This document shows, one piece after another, positions 45,095 to 54,128 of a stretch of 64,000 bases of DNA. Numbering within the stretch: the stretch's first letter is position 1; each line of letters starts with the position of its first letter. The notes beneath the pieces are model-generated. The model saw only the letters and a program-made list of their open reading frames with translations. It had not been told where the DNA came from and ran no database searches. Made by a program: the position numbers and the translations under genes. The stretch covers positions 372,001 to 436,000 of the forward strand of contig CAJXKD010000002.1 of assembly GCA_913055735.1 (NCBI GenBank), in the 5' to 3' direction. Source of the stretch: an uncultured Rhodospirillales bacterium. Its GTDB lineage: Bacteria; Pseudomonadota; Alphaproteobacteria; Rhodospirillales; UBA2165.

Positions 45095-45976
45095 ATGGAT
45101 TCGCTGATCGGGCTGGAGAGCCACTACAACAAGATCGAGGTGCTGCCGCTGGCGGGATCGCTCGGCGCCGAAATCCGCGGTGTCGATTTGTCGACACCGC
45201 TCGACGATGACACGCGCCAGGAGATCATGGATGCATTCCGCGATTATCTGGTGATTTATTTCCCCGATCAGGACATCACCCACGCGCAGCACGTGGCATT
45301 CGCGGGACTGTTCGGCCCGGTGATCAATCTGCCGCAGATCTTCAACGTGCCCGACTGCCCGCAATTGCAGGAAGTGAAACGCGGGGCGGACGACAGGGGC
45401 GGCGTGACCGGCGAAAGTTGGCACACGGACTCGTCGTTCCTGCCGAAGCCGCCACGCTGCATCGTCATGCGCGCCATCGAGGTGCCGCCCTATGGCGGCG
45501 ATACGCTGTTCGCCAATCTTTACCTCGCCTACGAGTCGCTCTCGGGCAAGATGAAGGAGGTGCTTGGCGGGCTCAATGCGGTGCACAGTGCCACCAAACT
45601 GTTCGGTTCCAACCAGCAGGAGCGGGCCAAGACGCGCGGCTACGAATTGCCCGAGGGCATCCTTGACCAAGGCGACAAGGAAACCATCCACCCGGTAATT
45701 TGCACCCATCCGGTGTCGGGCAAGAAGTTCATCTATGTGAACACCATCTTCACGCAACGCTTCGAGGGCATGACCGAAGCGGAAAGCGCGCCGATCCTGC
45801 AATTCCTGTATGCGCATTGCGCCAAGCTGGAGCATTCCTGCCGGGTGCGTTGGCGCAAGAACCAGCTGCTGATTTGGGACAACCGCGCCACCTATCACAA
45901 GGCGATCCCCGATTACGACGGCTTTGCGCGTTACCTTGTGCGCGCCACCATCGAGGGCGACGCGCCGGCGGCGTAA
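45095..45976 (+). CDS. TauD/TfdA-family Fe(II)/2-oxoglutarate dioxygenase
   Basis: The 293-residue enzyme has the iron ligands His and Asp in WHTDSSF near residue 110, and the distal His in ATYHKAIPDY near 267. A 2-oxoglutarate-binding Arg follows in ARYLVRAT. The N-terminal LGAEIRGVDLS is family-typical. Members oxidise taurine, 2,4-D, alkyl sulfates and other small acids. ATG 45095 is chosen because GGAG is then eight bases upstream; an in-frame GTG two codons before it is possible. It converges with the transglutaminase-like gene. Confidence 0.93.
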   Translation: MDSLIGLESHYNKIEVLPLAGSLGAEIRGVDLSTPLDDDTRQEIMDAFRDYLVIYFPDQDITHAQHVAFAGLFGPVINLPQIFNVPDCPQLQEVKRGADDRGGVTGESWHTDSSFLPKPPRCIVMRAIEVPPYGGDTLFANLYLAYESLSGKMKEVLGGLNAVHSATKLFGSNQQERAKTRGYELPEGILDQGDKETIHPVICTHPVSGKKFIYVNTIFTQRFEGMTEAESAPILQFLYAHCAKLEHSCRVRWRKNQLLIWDNRATYHKAIPDYDGFARYLVRATIEGDAPAA

Positions 45977-45980
45977 CCGA

Positions 45981-46892
45981 CTACTCGAGCGTAACGGTCA
46001 GTTTGGCCTTTGCCGTGGACGCGTGCGGCGCGTCCGGTGACGGGCGTGGCAGCAGCCATTCGGGCTCCGAGAAATGGCCCATCTCCACCGGGCCGACGAG
46101 GGTGTCGAATACCAGACCACGATCGAAGGACAAGGCGAAGCGCATGCCCGGGCGGGGGTTGTAGCCCGGCTCGATCTGCTTGCGGTCCATCTTGAGATGA
46201 TGCGCGATGTCCCATTCTTCCTTGAGGCCGTCGGCGCGCGTCGCCACCCAGCAATGCATGTCGTTGGTGATGCCACCGCGTTCCACGGGAAAGAAGTAGC
46301 CGGCGAAATAAGCCGCATCGATCCCGGCAGCGAGGCAACTCGAGACGAGATAGGTGTTGATGTCGATGCAACTGCCGTCGACACCGCAGGACAGAGCCGG
46401 AATCGCCACTTCGTCATCGAAGAAATGCTGATCGGGATGGGCGTAGTCGAACAACTCGGTGGTGCTGTCGACGATGGCGCGGAGCGCGTCGGCTTGTGAC
46501 GGTTCCTCGGAAATAAGGGCCGCCACGCTCGCCTCCAATTCCTCGGACGGGCGGGTAAAGCGCGTATCGCCCCGCGACCAGACGCGGCCCGGCAGATTGT
46601 CCTTGTCGCGCAGGCGGAAACGGTAGGTGAGAGTCGGTGAAATCCAGGCAGGCCCCGTGAGCACCATGGCCGATTGGCCTGTGCGCGCATCGGCGACGAT
46701 GTCGGCGTGCCAGCCCTCGGGCGTTGTCACGCCCAGCCATTCCTGGCGGTCGGTGGTGAGCCCGAGCGGCGCGATGAGGCCGATGGCGCCATGATCCATG
46801 GCCCGGTCCTCGACCTCGACGGTAAGGGTGTAGATCTGTTCCTCGAGGTCGAGGATGTCATCGATGAGGGTAGTGGTATCCGGCGGCGTCAT
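45981..46892 (-). CDS. Transglutaminase-like domain protein
   Basis: This 303-residue cytoplasmic protein has the Cys-His-Asp triad of the transglutaminase/protease fold: Cys in GSCIDINTYL, His in NDMHCWVA and Asp in EWDIAHH. N-terminal residues 1-140 look like a beta-rich domain. Related proteins can act as peptidases or amidases, so amide-bond cleavage is as likely as crosslinking. It is 81 bases downstream of an SDR gene on the same strand and may be cotranscribed with it. Confidence 0.82.
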   Translation of the reverse strand: MTPPDTTTLIDDILDLEEQIYTLTVEVEDRAMDHGAIGLIAPLGLTTDRQEWLGVTTPEGWHADIVADARTGQSAMVLTGPAWISPTLTYRFRLRDKDNLPGRVWSRGDTRFTRPSEELEASVAALISEEPSQADALRAIVDSTTELFDYAHPDQHFFDDEVAIPALSCGVDGSCIDINTYLVSSCLAAGIDAAYFAGYFFPVERGGITNDMHCWVATRADGLKEEWDIAHHLKMDRKQIEPGYNPRPGMRFALSFDRGLVFDTLVGPVEMGHFSEPEWLLPRPSPDAPHASTAKAKLTVTLE

Positions 46893-46973
46893 GGCGCGTT
46901 CCCCGATAGTTTCCAGCAGTGGCGGTAAACTATCGGGGAAGCATGAAAGTCATGTGACAATCAGATGACGCGT

Positions 46974-47855
46974 TCACTCCTCCCAGAACTTGGCGAAACC
47001 CTCGACGCGGTATTTGTTGTTGGCGACGCGGGTGGGGTCGGGCGCGTCGGTGGTGAAGCACGATAGAACCTCTTCGGCGCGCTTCTCGAAAACGGGTTTG
47101 AACTCGGCGTGCGGCAGCATGTACATTTCGTTACGCTTAATGCCGCCAACGACGTAATCGCCGATCTCGCGCGGCGTCGAGCCGCCCTCGAAGGATTTGT
47201 GCATCAACTCCATCTGCTCATCGGTCATGACGTTGCCCGCCTTTGCAAGGTTGGCGGGACGATTGCGGAAGGCTTCGTTGATACCGGTCTGCACGGCGCC
47301 GGGGCACAAGACCGACACGCCGATATTGAAGCGTTCGAGCTCCTTGCGCAGGGTTTCGGAAAGGCCGACGACGCCGTACTTGGCCACGTTGTAAACGCCG
47401 TTGCCGGGGCTGGCGACGAGGCCGGCGGCGGACGCCGTGGTGACGATGTGGCCGGGTTCGCCGTGCGCTTCCATACGCTGGACCATGGTGACGACCCCGT
47501 TGATGACGCCGCCGAGATTGACGCCCAGTACCCAATCCCAATCGTCGTAGCTCGCCCGGTCGAGGCGGCCGCGTTGGGTGACGCCCGCATTCAGGCAGAG
47601 GACGTGGATATTACCCACTTTGGCTTGCGCGTCGTCGGCGGCACGCGCCCACGCGTCGCGGTCGGTCACGTCGAGCCGGATGGTTACCACCTCGCCGTGC
47701 GCACCCAGTTCCTTGGCCGCTGTGTCGAGCGCGTCTTGCTGCACATCGGTGATCACCACCCGCATGCCTTCGTCGAGGAAGGCCTCGGCCATGCCGTAGC
47801 CGATACCGCTGGCCGCGCCGGTGATGAAGGCGGTTTTTCCGGATAGGTCTTTCAT
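46974..47855 (-). CDS. SDR family oxidoreductase
   Basis: The 293-residue short-chain dehydrogenase has TGAASGIGYGMAEAF for cofactor binding, the LNAG motif in its LCLNAGVT variant, and the active-site YNVAKYG. GGGGACGAAC supplies the ribosome binding site. An extended C-terminal region (about residues 240-293) exceeds the minimal fold. The specific alcohol or ketone substrate is unknown. It shares a 248-base divergent promoter region with the metallo-beta-lactamase-fold gene. Confidence 0.9.
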   Translation of the reverse strand: MKDLSGKTAFITGAASGIGYGMAEAFLDEGMRVVITDVQQDALDTAAKELGAHGEVVTIRLDVTDRDAWARAADDAQAKVGNIHVLCLNAGVTQRGRLDRASYDDWDWVLGVNLGGVINGVVTMVQRMEAHGEPGHIVTTASAAGLVASPGNGVYNVAKYGVVGLSETLRKELERFNIGVSVLCPGAVQTGINEAFRNRPANLAKAGNVMTDEQMELMHKSFEGGSTPREIGDYVVGGIKRNEMYMLPHAEFKPVFEKRAEEVLSCFTTDAPDPTRVANNKYRVEGFAKFWEE

Positions 47856-48103
47856 GTTCGTCCCCAGTGATTGTTTTGTGCGGTTCTTTTGTTGCTGAAT
47901 TTGGCGGCTAACCTAGCCCTCGGGCAGGCGCCGCGCAACGCCGCTCAGCCGTTTGTTTGGGTCCGGTCACGATCGGTTGAGTGGGCACAAAAGCTATGGG
48001 TGGGGCGAAAGGGAGTGGGATAAGATGAGCCAAGAACTGTGAAATAAAACGCGCCATCCGACTGTTATCAAAGATAACGTCAACCGAAAGGGGAGAAAAC
48101 CAC

Positions 48104-49018
48104 ATGTCCGGCTCAAGAATTTCCATGAAGGCGTTGATTGGTGGCGTCCTGCTATCGGCGGTGATTGCAGCGCCGGCTGTCGCGCAACAGAATTTCGATA
48201 ACGTCCAGATCAAGGCCGAAGAGTTGGCCGACGGCATCTATATGCTGACCGGCGCGGGCGGCAACATCGGCGTCTCGGCGGGCGAGGACGGCGTCTTCCT
48301 CATCGACGATCAATTCGCGCCGCTCACCGGCAAGATCGTCGCGGCGGTCAAGGAGATCAGCGATGAGCCGATCCGCTTCGTGCTCAACACCCATTGGCAC
48401 CAGGACCATACCGGCGGTAACGAAAACCTCGGCAATATGGGGGTGACCATCGTCGCCCATGACAATGTGCGCGCAGTGTTGAGCAAGGATCAGTTCCTTG
48501 CCGCGTTCAACCGCCAGGTCACGGCGGCCCCCGCGATTGCCTTGCCGAAGATCACCTTCAACGACACGGCGACATTCCACCTCAACGAGCAGACCATCCG
48601 TGTCACGCATTTGCCCAATGCCCACACCGGCGGCGATTCCTTCGTCCAGTTCGTCGAGGCGGATATCATCCACACGGGTGACACTTTTTTTAACGGCTTC
48701 TATCCGTTCATCGACGTGCAGAACGGCGGGTCCGTCGACGGCATGATCGCGGCCGCGGACACGATCCTGGAGATTGCCGGGCCGGATACCGTCATCATTC
48801 CGGGCCACGGACCGGTATCGGACCGCGACGGCCTGATGGCCTTCCGTGACATGCTGAAAGCGGTGCGTGCCAATGTCGCGGCGGCCATGGATGGCGGCAA
48901 GTCCGTCGAAGACGTGGTCGCGGCGAAACCGACGTCGGTGACCGATGCCAAGTGGGGCAACGGCTTCCTGAAGCCGGACCGGTTCACGCAGATCGTCTAT
49001 AGCGATCTGGCGCGCTAA
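48104..49018 (+). CDS. Secreted metallo-beta-lactamase-fold hydrolase
   Basis: The 304-residue protein has a signal peptide ending around PAVAQQ near residue 29, so it is periplasmic. The HxHxDH zinc motif reads HWHQDHTGG, with further ligands in AHTGGDSF, HTGDTFF and PGHGP. The layout resembles subclass B3-like and quinoprotein-relay hydrolases, but nothing shows beta-lactam hydrolysis. GGGGAG precedes ATG. A terminator lies 22 bases past its stop. The substrate is unknown. Confidence 0.9.
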   Translation: MSGSRISMKALIGGVLLSAVIAAPAVAQQNFDNVQIKAEELADGIYMLTGAGGNIGVSAGEDGVFLIDDQFAPLTGKIVAAVKEISDEPIRFVLNTHWHQDHTGGNENLGNMGVTIVAHDNVRAVLSKDQFLAAFNRQVTAAPAIALPKITFNDTATFHLNEQTIRVTHLPNAHTGGDSFVQFVEADIIHTGDTFFNGFYPFIDVQNGGSVDGMIAAADTILEIAGPDTVIIPGHGPVSDRDGLMAFRDMLKAVRANVAAAMDGGKSVEDVVAAKPTSVTDAKWGNGFLKPDRFTQIVYSDLAR

Positions 49019-49040
49019 ACGCGGTTAACACTCAAATCGA

Positions 49041-49070
49041 AAAGGGCGGGTGTCGAACCCGCCCTTTTAT
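49041..49070. terminator. Bidirectional Rho-independent terminator
   Basis: AAAGGGCGGGT pairs with ACCCGCCCTTT (11 bases) around GTCGA. T-runs follow on the plus strand (TTTTATTTTA), and the paired A-run gives Ts on the minus strand. It separates the convergent metallo-hydrolase and P450 genes. Confidence 0.9.
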
Positions 49071-49090
49071 TTTATGCGCTGGTGTTTCGA

Positions 49091-50323
49091 CTACGCCGGA
49101 ATGAGCCGCATCGGGATGCTGTCGAACACGCGGATGGCGTTCTGGGCGCGGAGCACCGGCTCCCCGGTGGGTTCGATGGCCTTCACCCGCCGGGCCAGTT
49201 CGCCCAGCAATGCATCCGCTTCGACCCAGGCAACGACACGGCCGACACACCGATGCACGCCGGTGCCGAAGGCAAGGTGGCCCTGGGCATTGCGGGTGAT
49301 GTCGAATTTGTCCGGGTTCTCCCAGCGGCGCGGGTCGCGGTTGGCCGAGGCGTAGTAGCACATCACCTTGTCCCAGGCGTTGATCTTCACGCCCGACAAT
49401 TCGGTGTCCTTGCTTGCCGTCCGGAAGAAGGCCTGCACCGGCGATTCCAGTCGGATTGCCTCTTCGAAGGCATGGCGTGTCAGCGACGGGTCTTCGTGCA
49501 GCTTGGCCCATTGATCCGGGTTCTTGGAGAACAAATAGAGCGCGTTGCCGATGCCGGACACGGTGGTGTCGACGCCGGCACTCAACAACGAGCGCACCAA
49601 CATGCCGGCTTCGTCTTCGGTCAACTCGCCTCTGTCGGCAAACTCATAAATGCTCATGCCGAAACCGCCGGGCGACAGTGCCTCGCGTGCGCAATGCGCC
49701 ATGATCCATTCGGTGACGGCGGCGGCGTTCTTGGTCGCGTCGGCGAAGACGGCGTTATCCTTGTGCGGGCCGATGGCGTTGAACACGATGTTGCCGTAGT
49801 CGAGCAGAGTTTCCCGCCCGTCCGGCGCCAGGCCGACGGCGTCCGGGAACACTTTCAGCGGATAGGCGACGGCAAGATCGCGGGAGCCGTCGATCTCGCC
49901 CATTTCGAGAGCGCGGTCGACATAGACCTTGGCCTGCTTGGTGAACTCTTCCTGATGTTGCGCCAGCGCTTTGTTGGAGATGGCGGCGGCCAGCGGCTTA
50001 CGTGCGCGTGTGTGCGCGGGCGGGTCGGCTTCGAGCACCAGGCTCGGTGGCCGGAAAGGTTCTTCCGTGCGGAAATTGGCGTATCCGACGCCGGCCGACG
50101 ACACATAGGTCTGATAATCGTTGAGAACGGTGCGGACTTCTTCGTAGCGGGTGACCGCCCAGCAGCCGTATTTCCTGATCCACACGACGGACCCCGCTTC
50201 CCGCATCATCTCATGGTAGGGGTAGGGGTTCTTGAGGACCTCGACATCGTATGGGTCGAAATCCATCTGGGGAATGTTCTGAGGGAGCGCTTGCGAGCGC
50301 TCCAGAATCGCGGCATCAGACAT
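49091..50323 (-). CDS. Cytochrome P450
   Basis: The 410-residue soluble bacterial P450 has the I-helix oxygen-activation motif AGVDTT. The ExxR motif and the heme loop FGTGVHRCVGR, with the thiolate Cys near residue 358, are present. AREPLAAAI-type segments are absent, but RKPLAAAISN is present. ATG 50323 is chosen because GGGAGG is eight bases upstream. Electron donors are not encoded nearby. Fits a role in oxidising a xenobiotic or lipid together with the oxygenases of this region; the substrate is not known. Confidence 0.93.
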   Translation of the reverse strand: MSDAAILERSQALPQNIPQMDFDPYDVEVLKNPYPYHEMMREAGSVVWIRKYGCWAVTRYEEVRTVLNDYQTYVSSAGVGYANFRTEEPFRPPSLVLEADPPAHTRARKPLAAAISNKALAQHQEEFTKQAKVYVDRALEMGEIDGSRDLAVAYPLKVFPDAVGLAPDGRETLLDYGNIVFNAIGPHKDNAVFADATKNAAAVTEWIMAHCAREALSPGGFGMSIYEFADRGELTEDEAGMLVRSLLSAGVDTTVSGIGNALYLFSKNPDQWAKLHEDPSLTRHAFEEAIRLESPVQAFFRTASKDTELSGVKINAWDKVMCYYASANRDPRRWENPDKFDITRNAQGHLAFGTGVHRCVGRVVAWVEADALLGELARRVKAIEPTGEPVLRAQNAIRVFDSIPMRLIPA

Positions 50324-50458
50324 GTGCAAAACCTCCCGCGTCTTGCTTATCGTAGTTGCCGGGGTGTTATTGTTCTGTACCCCAACAATTTTCAGATCAT
50401 AGCACGTAAACCGGCCAGCGGATCAAGAAACCAAACGGCGAGGCACGCTACTGGCGGC

Positions 50459-51391
50459 CTATCGATGTTTTGGACCGACGCCAGCCTGCGCGAGGATTTC
50501 CGGAATGTACTGCTCCTGCCGGATGGCCATGACGTGCACCCCTGCGATGCCTTTGATCTCCGAAAACTGCTGGATGAGGTCGACGCAAATCTTGCAGCCT
50601 TCCGCCTGTTCGTCGTCGGCGTTTTCCAACCGCTCGATCAAGGCGTCGGGAATGATGACCCCATAGAGATTGTCACGCATCCAGCGCGCCGACTTAGCCG
50701 AGCGCAGCGGGCCGATCCCCATGATCATTTTTACGCGGTCGGTCGCGCCATGTTCGTTCAGCCGGTCGATATAGCGCCGGACGATATCGACATCGAAGCA
50801 GAACTGGGTCTGCATGAATTGCGCGCCGGCATCGACCTTTTCCAACAAGCGGGTCGGCGCCCAATCCGGCTTGGGATCGATGGGCATGTCGGCGCCGCCG
50901 ATAAACAGATTGGGCGGTGAGGCGATGTCGCGGCCGGACATGATCTTGCCCTCGTCGCGCATGACTTTCGCCATCGCCATGAAGGCACCGGTGTCGAGAT
51001 CGAACACGGGTTTTGCGTCGGGCTGGTCGCCCTGTTTGGGATCGTCACCGCCGAGGATCATAATGTTCTTCACGCCGAAGGCGGCGGCGCCGACGATATC
51101 GCTCTGCAGGGCAATGCGGTTACGGTCGCGGCAGGTGAATTGAAGCACCGGCTCGACGCCCGCCTGATTGATGAGTGCCGCGGCCACGACGTTCGACATG
51201 TGCGCGCGGGCACCGGCGCCGTCGGTGATGTTCGCCGCGTCGACGATGCCGCGCAGCGGCAACGCCTTTTCGAGAAGATCGTCGGGATTGGAAGAGAGCG
51301 GCGGCGTGATTTCCGCCGTAACGACAAAGTGGCCGGCTGACAGCGCCTGTGCGAGGTTGCTGTCAGCCGATTTGCTTTGAGTCCCGTCCAC
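50459..51391 (-). CDS. metF: Methylenetetrahydrofolate reductase-like protein
   Basis: The 310-residue MetF-family TIM-barrel flavoprotein reduces methylene-THF to methyl-THF. Family elements are FVVTAEITPP with the active-site Glu, NITDGAGARAHMSN, LQFTCRDRNR and MQTQFCFDVD. The start is GTG three bases after the stop of the methyltransferase gene, so the pair is coupled. This pairing suggests a C1 or methyl-transfer role beyond methionine synthesis, or possibly a reversed reaction fed by demethylation. That is inference from context. Confidence 0.88.
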   Translation of the reverse strand: MDGTQSKSADSNLAQALSAGHFVVTAEITPPLSSNPDDLLEKALPLRGIVDAANITDGAGARAHMSNVVAAALINQAGVEPVLQFTCRDRNRIALQSDIVGAAAFGVKNIMILGGDDPKQGDQPDAKPVFDLDTGAFMAMAKVMRDEGKIMSGRDIASPPNLFIGGADMPIDPKPDWAPTRLLEKVDAGAQFMQTQFCFDVDIVRRYIDRLNEHGATDRVKMIMGIGPLRSAKSARWMRDNLYGVIIPDALIERLENADDEQAEGCKICVDLIQQFSEIKGIAGVHVMAIRQEQYIPEILAQAGVGPKHR

Positions 51392-51394
51392 GAG

Positions 51395-52876
51395 CTAGCC
51401 CCGTTTTCGGGAGACGACGAAGGACTCGTTGAGGAACCAAAGTCCGCCGTGTTTCTGAAGCGCCTTTTCCGTTGCTTCGAGATAGCCGCCCTGCGCGACG
51501 GCATCGGTGATCATGTTGTCCTCGATCTGATAGACGTAGACCGCGTTGTTCCACGCCGCGAACAGGGTCGAGGTGCCGATGCTGTCGTTACTCGCCCCGA
51601 TCTCGCCGGGGAGGGTGTGCATCTCGTAGCGGAACAGGGACCGGGCATCGGAGTAGGTATTGAAACGCAAATCCCGTTCCGATTTCCCGAGCTCGTTCTT
51701 GATGGCTTTCATCAGCTCATGGCGACTGGACTGCTTGAATTCGCGGCCCGGCCAGATGCCAGAGATAATATCCTGACCCGGATCCTTCCCGTAGGAATGG
51801 ATGCCGATGAGACGGCCGCCGGGGGCCAGGGCCCGGGTGAGCGGCGCCAGCACTTTCTGTGCCTTGAATTCGGCGCTCATATTCGCCCGGTAAGGCTGCG
51901 ACGCGATCATCAGGTCGTATTGCGCCTCGACCTTGCCGGGGCGCGGGATGATCGGATCGACGACGAAGCGTTGGTCCTCGCGATAAAGAACGAGGACCGA
52001 CGGGCGGACGTACAGGGGGTTGCCCGTTTTTTCGGATGATTTCACCTGCCAGCCGTCGGTCAGGATGGGTTTGAGGTCTTTGATCTGCTCGTCGAACTCG
52101 TGCGCCGTGGTCCCGGTCAACGGCACCTCGTGCCAGTTCAACGCCGCCGCGGCATTCATGTTGCGCGGCATCAGCCAAGGCGCCTCTGAATAGTAGAGGT
52201 TGGTGATGACCATCACCGTCGACGGATGTTCATAGAACCGGTCGGAGACCTTTTCCAAGGCCAGCCGCACGTCCTCGAGGCTGATTTCCTTGCCGACGAC
52301 GACAAAGGGCACCGTCGGGAACCGGTGGTGCATATCGCGCATCACCCGGGTGAGCACGGTGCCGTCGCCGATACCGGCGTCGAACACGCGCAATGCGGGC
52401 GGACGGGGATGTACCTGAGCGAGTTCCATCCCAATTCGTTCGGCGACCACCCATTTTTCGGAGCAGGTGTTCACGAACATCAAATACTTTTGGCGATTGT
52501 CGTAGAAACGGAACTCTTTCTGCCCCGGTTCTGCGGAGGCCGATCCGGCCTTGGGTTCTGAAGATATAGACACGGTGACTTTTGCGGGTTGTCCCTTATA
52601 CCGCCCTGCGGAGGAAGTAGGTTTGTTATCGGAATGTGCGTGATTGGTCGTTCCGTTCGAACTGCCGTTGGAGCCGCCGTTGGTGCTCCCGTTCGATCCG
52701 TCGGACATGTAATTCCGCACTCGTTCGATGGTTTTTATAGTGACGCCCTTGCCCGAGCGCAAACGGCTTACAAACTTGCCGTCATTCACGGCAAGCCGGC
52801 CGAAAGTGGATTCGGCAATGGCGTGACTTTGGCAGTACGCCTCGATCTCATTGATAAAATGCTGGATGTCGTCCAT
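51395..52876 (-). CDS. SAM methyltransferase-like protein with N-terminal HTH-like region
   Basis: The 493-residue protein has three parts. Residues 1-57 resemble a small helix-turn-helix (AESTFGRLAVNDGKFVSRL, then TIKTIERVRNYM). Residues 58-100 are a low-complexity Ser/Gly/Asn/Thr linker. Residues 120-490 are a Rossmann methyltransferase-like domain with motif I VFDAGIGDGTVLTRVM. The central region ends with ALAPGGRLIGIHSYG. Target and DNA-binding activity are unproven. The MetF-like gene follows three bases after the stop. I do not recognise a characterised homologue; a regulatory methyltransferase or C1-handling enzyme is possible. Confidence 0.75.
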   Translation of the reverse strand: MDDIQHFINEIEAYCQSHAIAESTFGRLAVNDGKFVSRLRSGKGVTIKTIERVRNYMSDGSNGSTNGGSNGSSNGTTNHAHSDNKPTSSAGRYKGQPAKVTVSISSEPKAGSASAEPGQKEFRFYDNRQKYLMFVNTCSEKWVVAERIGMELAQVHPRPPALRVFDAGIGDGTVLTRVMRDMHHRFPTVPFVVVGKEISLEDVRLALEKVSDRFYEHPSTVMVITNLYYSEAPWLMPRNMNAAAALNWHEVPLTGTTAHEFDEQIKDLKPILTDGWQVKSSEKTGNPLYVRPSVLVLYREDQRFVVDPIIPRPGKVEAQYDLMIASQPYRANMSAEFKAQKVLAPLTRALAPGGRLIGIHSYGKDPGQDIISGIWPGREFKQSSRHELMKAIKNELGKSERDLRFNTYSDARSLFRYEMHTLPGEIGASNDSIGTSTLFAAWNNAVYVYQIEDNMITDAVAQGGYLEATEKALQKHGGLWFLNESFVVSRKRG

Positions 52877-53365
52877 CTCCCCATCCTCTGTTGTTCTTGT
52901 TCTTTATCGTTGCATTGTCCACTACCCACGGGGTGCGGTCAATCCAAAAATCCCATCTTTGACTGATTCCAAAAAGATGGGACGATTAAAATGGTGGGAT
53001 TTCCGTGAGATCCAGGTTTGTGGGATGATTTCTTCAAAAGCGCAAAAGTGGGATTTGTCCCTTTCTCGGCATTAACTTTTTCCGGCATAGCCGGAAGGGG
53101 CGGGAACGCGCCGAGAATCCGTAAGAATTTGAGATCACGGGGGATTGGCGCTGCCGGAAGTACTTCCTGTGGCATTTCGGCCCATTCGGAACCGCAGGCA
53201 TCGTCGCCCAGCCAAGATTATAAACCAACCATGGGAACGCGCGAATTTGGCGCGTGATTTTCCCAAAGGACTAGTTGATTGGTGTGTCCGTCTTCAATAG
53301 TGGGACGGTTATCTGTGGGACGTGGGGTGTCGGGGATCGGCGCAGGTTTTGTCGATCTGTCGAGT
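52877..53365. other. 489-base intergenic region with repeated TGGGA boxes
   Basis: TGGGA occurs at 52978, 52995, 53021, 53049, 53301 and 53316, mostly within (G/A)TGGGA(T/C), and an inverted copy is at 52951. The first pair forms a 10-base stem, TCCCATCTTT with AAAGATGGGA. A 6-bp palindrome flanks GCGCGAATTT-like sequence near 53230. The block lies upstream of the methyltransferase-metF pair and could hold repeated regulator sites, perhaps for its HTH-like domain. No protein frame here is convincing. Confidence 0.35.
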
Positions 53366-54121
53366 TTAAAAGCCTGCGCCGGACATCCGATACACCGCCC
53401 ATACGCTGCCGAACAGGATCGGCTGGTGCAGCAGATATATAATGAGCGTATGACGGCCGGCCCATTGCAGCAGGCGGCTGACGGGATCGGCGGGTTGCCA
53501 CCGGGCGAGGGCGGTGAGCGTCGTATCGTGGGCAATCATATATTGTCCGGCGGCGAGGCCGAGCAGCACGCCGCCGAACCAGGGAAACACGGGCACGTAA
53601 TCCACGGAGAAGGGCGGCGCGGTCGCGAGACCCAGCCAGACGAGAGCGGGGGCATTGAATAGGTCGAGGCGCACCGTTTCCCCGATCCAAATCACCGCGA
53701 TGCCCGCGACGACGTTTGCAATCCACGGCAATCGAGCGAAGGGCAGGATCAAAATGCTCGCGGCGGCGAGCAAATGCAGAATGCCGAAGAACACGAAGCC
53801 GTTTGGAAAGGCGAACCCGGTGCCGAGACTGACGAGGATCGCCGCGCCGGCGATGACGCCGATCCGATTGACGTAGCGCATGCCATCGATGGGCGCGCGC
53901 CGGATCAGCGCATGGCTGACCCCGGACGCGAACAGGAACATGCCGACAATGAGGGTGCGGAAAAACAGCCAAGCCGGATCGGTAAACAGGGCGAAATCGG
54001 CATAGCCGAAGTTCGTCAAATCCCACGAGAAATGATAAGCGATCATCAGCGCGATACCGATGCCGCGGAAAATGTCGACCGCCTCGATCCGGGTGGACCG
54101 TTCGGTGGCCGTATTTGGCAT
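53366..54121 (-). CDS. DUF1624-type membrane acyltransferase-like protein
   Basis: The 251-residue integral membrane protein begins after ATG 54121 with RIEAVDIFRGIGIALMIAYHFSWDL, the conserved start of the DUF1624/heparan-alpha-glucosaminide N-acetyltransferase-like family. Six to eight TM helices follow, including HTLIIYLLHQPILFG. Homologues may acylate sugars across the membrane. A longer frame reading back through the GC-rich repeats upstream is rejected. The gene is downstream of, and parallel to, the HAD phosphatase gene, but repeats separate them. Confidence 0.85.
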   Translation of the reverse strand: MPNTATERSTRIEAVDIFRGIGIALMIAYHFSWDLTNFGYADFALFTDPAWLFFRTLIVGMFLFASGVSHALIRRAPIDGMRYVNRIGVIAGAAILVSLGTGFAFPNGFVFFGILHLLAAASILILPFARLPWIANVVAGIAVIWIGETVRLDLFNAPALVWLGLATAPPFSVDYVPVFPWFGGVLLGLAAGQYMIAHDTTLTALARWQPADPVSRLLQWAGRHTLIIYLLHQPILFGSVWAVYRMSGAGF

Positions 54122-54128
54122 CGAAATA

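Noticed and set aside
49082..50920. Antisense 612-residue frame over the P450 gene and neighbouring region
   Set aside because: It is the mirror of high-G+C coding sequence; the minus-strand P450 and MetF-like genes have clear motifs and the antisense protein has none.
53018..53257. 79-residue plus-strand frame in the intergenic region
   Set aside because: No signature, poor composition, and it overlaps the TGGGA repeats.
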